This document shows, one piece after another, positions 24,125 to 31,898 of a DNA stretch of 34,725 bases (its first letter is position 1; every line of letters starts with the position of its first letter). Both the position numbers and the translations under genes were made by a program. The DNA is from an uncultured Acidobacteriota bacterium (GTDB lineage: Bacteria; Acidobacteriota; Terriglobia; Bryobacterales; Bryobacteraceae), in assembly GCA_902825945.1 (NCBI GenBank), contig CADECY010000101.1:1-34725 (forward strand), in the 5' to 3' direction. The notes beneath the pieces were generated by a model, which worked only from the letters and a program-made list of their open reading frames with translations, was not told where the DNA came from and did no database searches.

Positions 24125-27100
24125 CTAGAACGTTCTGCTGATGGTGAAACGCCAGAGCTTGCGGCGTTCGTAGAACGGATACGCTTGTCCGATTTGCGCG
24201 ATCGAGTTGATGAAGGTCTGATTGTTGGGGAACAGCGACCGGTCGGCGACGACCGGCGGAAGCAGGAATTCCTGCAGGATCTGCGGATTGTACGCCCAGT
24301 ACAGCCGGAAAGGCGCGTTCACCACGGGCATCATGATCTGGAACTCGACGCCAGCGGAACTGCGCATCTGCTGCGTCGCCTTGGCGAGCACGGCCCGCTG
24401 CTGGAACGATGCCTGCGGGAAGGTACTGTTCAACTCGCCGAGCCGGCCCGGATTCATGCGAAGCTGATCGGTGCGGGTGATCTTGTTGATGCCGGCGTCG
24501 GCGAATAGCGCCAGCACGAGGGGGCCCGCGATCGGAATCCGGTACTCGAAATTGCCCACGCCCTGGGTGTCGCCGCCGGGGAAGATCAACTGGTAGGTGG
24601 GAATCGGAGTGGTCACCAATCCCATGCTTTCGACACCATCGACGATGAACTTCTGTTGACGAGCCGACCCGTCCGCGTTCAGCACGGGAATATTGGCCGT
24701 GGTCGGGATATAGGCGACCGGGCTGATGCCCCAGATCTCGAACCCGCGAATGTCGTTCTCGCCGCCCATGTAGAAGCGGCTGAACGGGGGCACCGTGCGT
24801 CCGCTGTATCCGCTCACGAACCGGCCGAGGCCGTGCATACCGATCACGTGGCCCTTCTTGAAGCCGGCGCGGAAGTACTTCAGGTCGATCGTTGGCTCAA
24901 TCAGCCGGACATTGCCACCGATCGTTGCGAACTGCGTCGAAAGGAAGACGCTGCGGCCACGCGTCGGTGTGATCGGATGATCCACCGTGTTCATCGTGTA
25001 GGAGGGCACGATCGCGCTGGTCTTGATTCCGGTCAGTGAGTTCTGACCGTCGAGACCCTGGAAGTTCGAGAACTCGAAGTAGGTGCGGGAGGCAAGCGAG
25101 TCGGTGATGATCTTCTGCGTCCCGTAGTTGTAGCTGAGGCCAACGCGGGCGAACGGCGAAAGCTTGCGCCACGGGCTGGACAGGTACGCGGTGAATCCTT
25201 GCCCGTTGGAAACGTAGTTCAACAGGTTGTCGCGGCCCAACTGGTTGTAGAGTGGAATCAGGTTGCGGCCGGTCAACAACGAGACTTCGCGGCCCTGATC
25301 GAAGTTGAAGCGCTGGGTGTAGATCGTGAAGCCGGCGGTGATCGGCCTGTCGAACAGATACGGTTCGGTGAAGCCGAACGTCACGTTGCGAATGCGGTCG
25401 CCCAACTGTGAGTCGATCGAGAGCGTTTCGCCCAATCCGAGGAAGTTGTTCGTCGAATATCCGAAGCCGATGAAGCTTCCCGAAATGCCCGACACACCGC
25501 CGTTCAGGTGGACGCTGTTCTTGCCACGTTCCTTGACCTTGAGCGTGATGTCGACTGTCGACGTCTTGGTGTCGCGCTTGATGTCTGCCGCTTCGTTTTC
25601 CTTCAGCACTTCGAAGTAGCCGAGCTGATTCAATCGGAGCAGCGAAAGTTCCCAATACCGCGTGTTGTAGATCTGCCCTTCATCGAGAAGGATTTCGCGG
25701 CGGATCACCTTGTCGCGAGTTGTCGTGTTACCTGTAAAGTCGATGCGGCGCACGAAGAACTGCTTGCCTTCGTCGGCGGTGATCGTCAGGTCGATCTTGT
25801 CCGAGTTCGGTTGCGGATCGAACGACGGTTCGGGCACGAAGTCGATGTAGCCGAACTCGCCGTAGAGCTTGCGCATCTGCTCGATGCCCTTGCGGAGTTT
25901 CGCGGTCGAGAAGACGTCGCCCTTGTCCATGTTGAACACGCGCGGGAAGATCGTTTCCGGAGTACGGAACAGCTTCACGCCAACGAAGTTCATCTGGTTC
26001 AGCTTGTACTGGCGGCCTTCCTCGACCGAGATCTTGAGGTCGGCGCGCTTGCCGGGCTTGTTCGGTTTGAAGACCGGGATCTTGAAACCCTGTCCGCCCA
26101 CGTCGCGAATCTTGAGGTCATGCTCGAGCGAACGGGCCGTGAAATAGCCCTTTTCCTGATAGAAATTCCGGATTCGATCCTTGTCTTCCTCGAGCTTGGA
26201 GGAATCGTAGGCCTTGGCGAAGATGTTCTCGAACAGGATCGAACGGGGGACGCCGATCGGCCGAAGGTTCTTCATCGCGCGAATCACCGCGCGATCGTTG
26301 AAGACCTTGTTGCCCTCGATGTCGATCTGGCCGACCTTCACCTTCGGACCTTCCTTCACGCGGAAGGTGACTTCGAGCGACGACGGCGGAATCTGACGGA
26401 TATCGGGCTCCACCGATGCGAACTGGCGGCCGCGCTCGGAGAGGAACGCCTTCAGGACGTTCACAGCAACCTGGATCTTGTTCGGGTCGTATTGCTGCTC
26501 GACCGAAAGTCCGACCCGGCGCTCCTTGAAGCGGTCGAGGATCTCCGATACCGTGACGGACTTGATGCCATCATATTTGATGGAGCGGACCACGCGGCGT
26601 TCCACGACGCGGAATCGGATCACCCAGCCCGTCCGTCCGGGTTCGCGTTCGAGCGTGATATCGTCGAACCGGCCCGTGTTCCACAGCGCCATGAAGTCAC
26701 GATGCAGTGTTTCCGGGTCGACCTTGTCGCCTTTGCGCGAAATCACCAAGGCGCGCAGCGTATCCTGCGGAACGCGGCGGGCGCCCCGGAATTCGATCGA
26801 CTCGATGATGTCTTCGACCACCACGGGCGTCTCTTCGGGTTTGGCGGCCTCTGGTTTCGGTGCGCCTGGCTTGGGAGCTTCCGGTTTCGGTTGCTCAGTG
26901 GCGGGACGCTCGAAGGGGGACTGCGGTTTTGCCTGCGGAACCGGTTTCGGTTCCTCTTTCGCCGGTGCCACTGCTTCGAACGGATTCGCTGGCTTGGGAG
27001 CCGGAGTGGCGGGCTGTTGCGCCTGCTGTTGTTGGGCGAATGCGCCCGGAATTCCACCGGCAACAGACGAAAACAGGGCGAGGCAGAGTTGGATCGTTCT

Positions 27101-27127
27101 CAGGCGTTCTAGCCTGCTCCACTTCAT
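24125..27127 (-). CDS. bamA: Outer membrane assembly factor BamA
   Basis: The core of the BAM complex, which folds beta barrels into the outer membrane. The 1000-residue protein has a signal (LCLALFSSVAGGIPGAFA), a long Pro/Ala/Lys/Gln linker (residues about 30-105) and five POTRA-like repeats, the first starting VEDIIESIEFRGARRVPQDT. A C-terminal 16-strand Omp85 barrel follows, with the conserved SFIGFGYSTNNFLGLGETL, RFYMGGENDIRGFE (VRGF-type loop-6 motif), and a last strand ending in phenylalanine (RRKLWRFTISRTF). At 1000 residues it is longer than the E. coli protein, mainly in the linker. The start at 27127 is an ATG with AAAGGAAA upstream. Together with the OmpH-like gene it marks the host as an outer-membrane bacterium. 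Confidence 0.95.
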   Translation of the reverse strand: MKWSRLERLRTIQLCLALFSSVAGGIPGAFAQQQQAQQPATPAPKPANPFEAVAPAKEEPKPVPQAKPQSPFERPATEQPKPEAPKPGAPKPEAAKPEETPVVVEDIIESIEFRGARRVPQDTLRALVISRKGDKVDPETLHRDFMALWNTGRFDDITLEREPGRTGWVIRFRVVERRVVRSIKYDGIKSVTVSEILDRFKERRVGLSVEQQYDPNKIQVAVNVLKAFLSERGRQFASVEPDIRQIPPSSLEVTFRVKEGPKVKVGQIDIEGNKVFNDRAVIRAMKNLRPIGVPRSILFENIFAKAYDSSKLEEDKDRIRNFYQEKGYFTARSLEHDLKIRDVGGQGFKIPVFKPNKPGKRADLKISVEEGRQYKLNQMNFVGVKLFRTPETIFPRVFNMDKGDVFSTAKLRKGIEQMRKLYGEFGYIDFVPEPSFDPQPNSDKIDLTITADEGKQFFVRRIDFTGNTTTRDKVIRREILLDEGQIYNTRYWELSLLRLNQLGYFEVLKENEAADIKRDTKTSTVDITLKVKERGKNSVHLNGGVSGISGSFIGFGYSTNNFLGLGETLSIDSQLGDRIRNVTFGFTEPYLFDRPITAGFTIYTQRFNFDQGREVSLLTGRNLIPLYNQLGRDNLLNYVSNGQGFTAYLSSPWRKLSPFARVGLSYNYGTQKIITDSLASRTYFEFSNFQGLDGQNSLTGIKTSAIVPSYTMNTVDHPITPTRGRSVFLSTQFATIGGNVRLIEPTIDLKYFRAGFKKGHVIGMHGLGRFVSGYSGRTVPPFSRFYMGGENDIRGFEIWGISPVAYIPTTANIPVLNADGSARQQKFIVDGVESMGLVTTPIPTYQLIFPGGDTQGVGNFEYRIPIAGPLVLALFADAGINKITRTDQLRMNPGRLGELNSTFPQASFQQRAVLAKATQQMRSSAGVEFQIMMPVVNAPFRLYWAYNPQILQEFLLPPVVADRSLFPNNQTFINSIAQIGQAYPFYERRKLWRFTISRTF

Positions 27128-27536
27128 CTAGTCTGTTTCCTTTCCACTCTGCGCCATTGAGGAGACGTCCGTAGACCCCTGCCGGTTTCACGAGCTGGCG
27201 GACGGGGCGCCGATTCGGTGATTTTCCATTGTACAACTACCGCGCCATTCCGTGTGTAAACTAGCGGCTCAGCCCGGACCGCAAGTCGAGCCCGGGCATG
27301 GCGGGAGGGTTCCGGAACGTCGAGGCCACGGGTCCGCCCAGGATCACCGCCGCCATGGTGCTCGATTTCCTGGCCGGGCGGCTGCCTGTGCTGACGATGT
27401 GCACGAGGGCGAGTTGGTGCCAGCGCGGTCATCAGGCTGGGAGCAGCGAGCTCGGAAGGGTCCCATTGCAGCCTCTTCGCGGAGCGATTCTTCGCCCGTG
27501 ACGGAAGAGGGCAGTGATCCAAGCGACGGGACGCTA
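27128..27536. other. Intergenic region between birA and bamA, no assigned gene
   Basis: About 400 bases lie between the birA stop and the bamA start. The right-hand part of the bamA leader holds its promoter-like sequence. The rest (27250-27536) contains only short open frames on both strands with no recognised product. Several frames read like plausible peptide at once, which is more typical of high-GC DNA or of a structured RNA than of one gene. No known RNA (RNase P, tmRNA, SRP, 6S) could be matched by eye. Confidence 0.5.
27220..27233 (-). promoter_or_regulatory. Putative bamA promoter, shared 14-mer with ddl
   Basis: On the minus strand TACAATGGAAAATC lies about 93 bases before the bamA ATG. 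Its TACAAT is a good -10, and the same 14 bases precede ddl at 19812-19825. Confidence 0.45.
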
Positions 27537-28295
27537 CTAACGTAGAACGGGCCGGACTCCGCCGGCGAGTATGGTGTGAAGTTGACCCGAATCATCCGTT
27601 ACATACAGGAACCCGTTCGGGTCTAAGCCGGTGGTAACGCCTTCGATCACCCGGCCTCCCTGGTCGACGGCCACGCGCAGTCCACGTGCGTACGAGGATG
27701 CCTGAGTGAATTCGGCGAGCACGGGGCCGGTGCCCAGCTCGGCGATCCGTTGGCAATACTGGCTAGCCCATTCGGCAATCGCGGCGGCCAGCGGCTCGCG
27801 CAAGTGCTCGCGCCCGGATGCGATCCTTAACGAGACCGCCTGATCTTGGAGGTCCGAGGGAAATCCGGAGTGGTTCACGTTGATCCCGATCCCCGCGACC
27901 ACCGACCGGTAGAAAAGCTGCAAGAGCATTCCGCCGCACTTCCGCGGACCGATCATCAGATCATTGGGCCAGCGCAAATCGCACTCGATGCCCGTCATGT
28001 CACGAATTGCATGCCGCGTTGCCAGCCCCATCGCAAGAGTGAGGGCGGGGCTTGCTTCGACCGCGAAGACCGGCCGCAAGATGAGCGACAAATAGAGCCC
28101 CGAGCCCGCCTCGGAATGCCACGAATGGCCGTGCCGTCCTTGCCCCGCGGTTTGTTCGTGCGCGATCACCACGGTTCCGTCCGGAGCCCCGCCATTCAGC
28201 AGCCGCGCGGCCTCCACCATCGTGGAACCGGTCGATTCGAGCACATGGACATCACGTCCTTCGAGCCGGTTGCGCAGCCAAGCCGCGTCTAGCAT
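27537..28295 (-). CDS. birA: Biotin--[acetyl-CoA-carboxylase] ligase
   Basis: A 252-residue biotin protein ligase that activates biotin as biotinyl-AMP and attaches it to the carboxylase carrier protein. The substrate-binding start is VLESTGSTMVEAARLL, the biotin-loop motif is EQTAGQGRHGHSWHS, and the catalytic lysine region is RWPNDLMIGPRKCGGML. The central GIGINVNHS and the C-terminal SH3-like half (RVIEGVTTGLDPNGFLYV) complete the fold. There is no N-terminal helix-turn-helix, so this is the monofunctional type and not a repressor. It overlaps the nadC stop by seven bases and ends the valS-nadC-birA unit. Confidence 0.93.
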   Translation of the reverse strand: MLDAAWLRNRLEGRDVHVLESTGSTMVEAARLLNGGAPDGTVVIAHEQTAGQGRHGHSWHSEAGSGLYLSLILRPVFAVEASPALTLAMGLATRHAIRDMTGIECDLRWPNDLMIGPRKCGGMLLQLFYRSVVAGIGINVNHSGFPSDLQDQAVSLRIASGREHLREPLAAAIAEWASQYCQRIAELGTGPVLAEFTQASSYARGLRVAVDQGGRVIEGVTTGLDPNGFLYVTDDSGQLHTILAGGVRPVLR

Positions 28296-29122
28296 AGCTT
28301 CAGACGGAAATTGAGATCCACGGCCACGGCGGAGTGCGTGATCGCACCCACCGAAACGAAGTCGGCACCAGCCTCCGCATAGGCGCGAACGGTATCGAGC
28401 GTGATTCCGCCCGACAACTCACAAGTCGCGCGCCCGTTCACAATCGCGATCCACTCGCGAGCCTCGGCGGGCGTGAGATTGTCGAGTAGCAGGTGCTTGA
28501 CGCCGCACGCGAGCGCCTCGTGCAATTCTTCCCGGGTGCGCACTTCGATCTCGACCGGCACCGGTGCGTCCTTGGTTCGTTCGAGCGCCGGGCGCACTCC
28601 GCCCGCCGCCTCGATGTGGTTGTTCTTGATCAGAACCCCATCGAACAATCCGATCCGGTGATTCTTGACGCCGCCCGCCGCGGCCGCCGCCTTTTCGAGC
28701 ATCCTCAGTCCGGGCGTGGTCTTGCGCGTATCGAGAATCCGGCACTTCGTTCCCTTGACCGCATCCGCATAGCGGGAAGCGAGCGTCGCCACACCGGAAA
28801 GCCGCTGCATGAAATTGAGCGACACCCGCTCGCAAGTGAGCAGGGTGCGCGCGCGTCCCGCGACATGCGCGACCGGTGTGTCCTTCTTCAGGCGAACGCC
28901 AGTCGCATGAAGCAGCTCCAGCTTGTCGACACCGCCCTGGATCTCGAACACTACCGGCAACAGTTCGATGCCCGCGAGCACGATATCCTGGCGCGCGAAG
29001 AAAGTTCCGGTCGCCATCGCGTCGGCCGCGACGGTCAGATTCGTCGTGAGATCGCCCGCTCCGACATCTTCGGCGAGCGCTCGCGTCACCGTTGCCCGAA
29101 TCTCGTCCGTGATCGTCATCAT
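28289..29122 (-). CDS. nadC: Nicotinate-nucleotide pyrophosphorylase (carboxylating)
   Basis: A 277-residue quinolinate phosphoribosyltransferase: quinolinate plus PRPP gives nicotinate mononucleotide, in de novo NAD synthesis. The family signature is complete: EDVGAGDLTTNL near the start, ERVSLNFMQRLSGVATLA, RILDTRKTTPGLRMLEK, KNHRIGLFDGVLIKNNHIEA, and the C-terminal ELSGGITLDTVRAYAEAGAD with VSVGAITHSA. Two successive ATGs (29122 and 29119) are available; the first overlaps the valS stop as ATGA. The genes for the earlier steps of the pathway are not in the window. Confidence 0.95.
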   Translation of the reverse strand: MMTITDEIRATVTRALAEDVGAGDLTTNLTVAADAMATGTFFARQDIVLAGIELLPVVFEIQGGVDKLELLHATGVRLKKDTPVAHVAGRARTLLTCERVSLNFMQRLSGVATLASRYADAVKGTKCRILDTRKTTPGLRMLEKAAAAAGGVKNHRIGLFDGVLIKNNHIEAAGGVRPALERTKDAPVPVEIEVRTREELHEALACGVKHLLLDNLTPAEAREWIAIVNGRATCELSGGITLDTVRAYAEAGADFVSVGAITHSAVAVDLNFRLKLC

Positions 29123-31779
29123 CCGAGCGCCGTCAGAGCTTCCTGACTCTTCGCCAACTGCGCCTCGTATTCGGCAAGCTTGGCACGAATGCCCGCCACC
29201 ACATGCTCGGGTGCGCGGCCGAGGAACGTGTCGTCGCCCAACTGCCGCTTCGAATTGGCGATGTTCTTGTCGAGTTGCTCGATCTCTTTTTGCAGCCGCT
29301 TGCGCAGCACTTCCAATTGCGCGGCGGGAACCTCGAGCGCGAGGTCGAAGTCCGGCGTAGCGCGCATCGCGCCACCGATCTTGGGCGCATTGCCTTCGAT
29401 CAGTTCCAGATTCGCACCGGCAAGCTTGGCGACCGCGTCGCCTTGCTCGCGCGCCACCATGAGCGCGCGGCCCGTCGAGTAGAGCTTGCCCGCGAGTTGC
29501 TCCTTCGGATCGAGCTTCAACTCCGCCCGCAGATTACGCGCGGACGTGATGATCTCTTGCAGCAGTTCGATGTCTTTCTCCGCTGCTTCGTCGATCCCTG
29601 CCGAGTCCATTTGCGGATATGCCGCAAGCGCCACTGACTCGGGCCGGCCCGTGGCGTTCGCCGCCAGCCGCTGCCACAGCTCTTCGGTGATGAACGGCAT
29701 CACTGGATGTAGCAGCCGCAGCGCTGCTTCGAACACCCCGAGCAGGTTCCGCCAATCGGCGGTGAGTCCAGACCCTTCCGCCAGGCGCAGCTTCTTGAGC
29801 TCGAGATACCAGTCGCAGAATTCGTGCCAGAAGAAGGCCCAAGCCGTCTGCGCCGCTTCGTGATATCGATACGAGGCGATCGCCTTGTTCATCTGGTCGG
29901 CCGAACGATTCAGTCGCGACCAGATCCAGCGATCCTCGAGCGGCGCGCCCGCCTCGGGCTTCGTCATCGGCGCGGCCGGAATCCAGGGCTCCACGGCCGA
30001 CTGTTCCATTTTCATGAACACGAACCGCGCCGCGTTCCAGATCTTGTTGGCGAACGCGCGCGCCGTCTGCATCCGCTCTTCGGTCGAGACGATATCGGTG
30101 CCCGGCGCCGCGCCCTGCAGCAGGCTCATGCGAACGGCATCGGTCCCGTACTTCTCGGTCACCACTAGCGGATCGATCACGTTGCCGCGCGTCTTCGACA
30201 TCTTCTGCTTGTCGGCATCGCGCACCAATCCGTGAATGTAGACTTGGCGGAACGGTACCTCGCCCGTCATTTCGAGTCCCATCATGACCATGCGCGCCAC
30301 CCAGAAGAACAGGATGTCGAAGCCGGTGATGAGCAGCGTCGTGGGATAGAAGCGCTTCAGGTCTTCGGTCTGATCCGGCCAGCCGAGCGTCGAGAACGGC
30401 CAGAGTCCGGAACTGAACCACGTGTCGAGCACATCGGGATCCTGCGTGATGTTCGCCGATCCGCACTTGCCGCACGCGGCGGGCGTTTCCCGCGCCACGG
30501 TGACGTCACCGCAATCGCCGCAGTGCCATGCCGGAATCCGGTGGCCCCACCAGAGCTGCCGCGACACGCACCAATCGCGAATGTTGCGCATCCACTCGTA
30601 GTAGGTTTTGGTCCAGTTCTCGGGCACGAACTGGATGCGTCCGTCTTCCACGCACGCGATCGCCGGTTCGGCCAGCGGCTTCATCTTGCAGAACCACTGC
30701 GTCGATACCAGCGGCTCCACCACGGTCTTGCAGCGCTGACAGGTTCCGGCGGAAAGAGCGTAGTCTTCCACTTTCACCAGGAACCCCTGCGCCTCGAGAT
30801 CCGCGACCACCTCCTTGCGCGCCTCGCGCCGGTCGAGCCCCGCATAGGCTCCCGCCGCTTCCGTCATCTTCGCCTTGGTATCGATTACGGCGATGCTCGG
30901 CAGGTTGTGGCGGCGTCCGCACTCGAAGTCATTCGGATCGTGCGCGGGTGTCACCTTCACCACGCCGGTGCCGAACTCGGGATCGGCGAGGTCGTCGCAC
31001 ACGATCGGAATCTCGCGATTCATCAACGGCAGCAGAACCTTCTTGCCGTGAAGATGCCGGTAGTGCTTGTCCTTGACGTTGATCGCCACGGCGGTGTCAC
31101 CGAGCATCGTCTCCGGGCGCGTGGTCGCCACCGTCAGGAACTCGTCCGTTCCAATCACCGGATAGCGGATATGCCAGAGGTTGCCCTGCGTCTGCTCGTG
31201 ATCCACTTCGAGATCGCTGAGCGCGGTTTGGCAGCGCGGGCACCAATTGATCATGTAGGTGCCGCGATAGATGAGGCCCTTCTCATACAACCGGCAGAAT
31301 GTCTCGCGCACGGCGCGGCTCAAACCCGGATCGAGCGTGAACTGCTCGCGCGACCAGTCGCACGAGGCCCCCACGCGGATCATCTGGCGCTTGATCGTGC
31401 CGCCGGATTCCGCCTTCCAGGTCCAGACCCGCTCCTCGAACTTCTCGCGCCCCAGGTCGTGCCGCGTGAGCCCTTCCGCGGCCAATTGCCGCTCCACCAC
31501 CATCTGCGTCGCGATGCCCGCATGATCGGTTCCCGGAAGCCACAATGTCGAGACTCCGCGCATCCGGTGCCAGCGGACCGTCACATCGATCTCGGTGTGC
31601 TCGAGCATGTGCCCCATGTGGAGCGAACCCGTTACGTTCGGCGGAGGAATCGCGAGCGAGAACGTCTCCCGCCCCTCGCTGGCCTCTGCCGCGGGAGCGT
31701 GGAAAATACCGGATTCGATCCAACGTTCGGCCCACTGGGGCTCGAACCGCTGGGGTTCATAGACTTTGTCGAGCTGCAT
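29119..31779 (-). CDS. valS: Valyl-tRNA synthetase
   Basis: Class I aminoacyl-tRNA synthetase that charges tRNA-Val and edits mischarged threonine. The 886-residue product starts DKVYEPQRFEPQWAERWIES. The HIGH motif appears as PPNVTGSLHMGHM, the editing domain as TTRPETMLGDTAVAIN, and the KMSKS loop as KQKMSKTRGNVIDPL. Zinc-type cysteine pairs (CQRC, CGKCG) follow, and the C-terminal coiled coil ends the chain. The ATG at 31779 is the family's start; upstream codons to 31857 are open but not conserved. It heads a minus-strand unit with nadC and birA, joined by overlaps. It diverges from the NACHT gene with 119 bases between starts. Confidence 0.96.
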   Translation of the reverse strand: MQLDKVYEPQRFEPQWAERWIESGIFHAPAAEASEGRETFSLAIPPPNVTGSLHMGHMLEHTEIDVTVRWHRMRGVSTLWLPGTDHAGIATQMVVERQLAAEGLTRHDLGREKFEERVWTWKAESGGTIKRQMIRVGASCDWSREQFTLDPGLSRAVRETFCRLYEKGLIYRGTYMINWCPRCQTALSDLEVDHEQTQGNLWHIRYPVIGTDEFLTVATTRPETMLGDTAVAINVKDKHYRHLHGKKVLLPLMNREIPIVCDDLADPEFGTGVVKVTPAHDPNDFECGRRHNLPSIAVIDTKAKMTEAAGAYAGLDRREARKEVVADLEAQGFLVKVEDYALSAGTCQRCKTVVEPLVSTQWFCKMKPLAEPAIACVEDGRIQFVPENWTKTYYEWMRNIRDWCVSRQLWWGHRIPAWHCGDCGDVTVARETPAACGKCGSANITQDPDVLDTWFSSGLWPFSTLGWPDQTEDLKRFYPTTLLITGFDILFFWVARMVMMGLEMTGEVPFRQVYIHGLVRDADKQKMSKTRGNVIDPLVVTEKYGTDAVRMSLLQGAAPGTDIVSTEERMQTARAFANKIWNAARFVFMKMEQSAVEPWIPAAPMTKPEAGAPLEDRWIWSRLNRSADQMNKAIASYRYHEAAQTAWAFFWHEFCDWYLELKKLRLAEGSGLTADWRNLLGVFEAALRLLHPVMPFITEELWQRLAANATGRPESVALAAYPQMDSAGIDEAAEKDIELLQEIITSARNLRAELKLDPKEQLAGKLYSTGRALMVAREQGDAVAKLAGANLELIEGNAPKIGGAMRATPDFDLALEVPAAQLEVLRKRLQKEIEQLDKNIANSKRQLGDDTFLGRAPEHVVAGIRAKLAEYEAQLAKSQEALTALG

Positions 31780-31898
31780 TGTAGGGGAAGTTCCCAGTGT
31801 AACGCGCCGCCCCCGATTCGAGCCTGTCGACGATGTCTGCCGCGAGCCGTGGCGCATGGGCTCGATCGCGCAGCCGCTCGAGAGTATCCTGTTACAAA
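31780..31898. promoter_or_regulatory. Divergent promoter region between valS and the NACHT gene
   Basis: TACACT on the minus strand (31796-31801) is a likely valS -10, and GGGAAGTTCCC (31785-31795) is a perfect odd palindrome in its leader. On the plus strand TATCCT (31885-31890) lies eight bases before the NACHT GTG. No T-box leader was recognised; the space is too short for one. Confidence 0.4.

Noticed and set aside
27252..27545. Small plus- or minus-strand genes between birA and bamA
   Set aside because: Several mutually overlapping frames are open; none has a ribosome site, a domain or a preferred codon pattern.
31780..31898. T-box leader for valS
   Set aside because: The space of 119 bases shared with a divergent promoter is too short, and no T-box sequence or terminator is visible.
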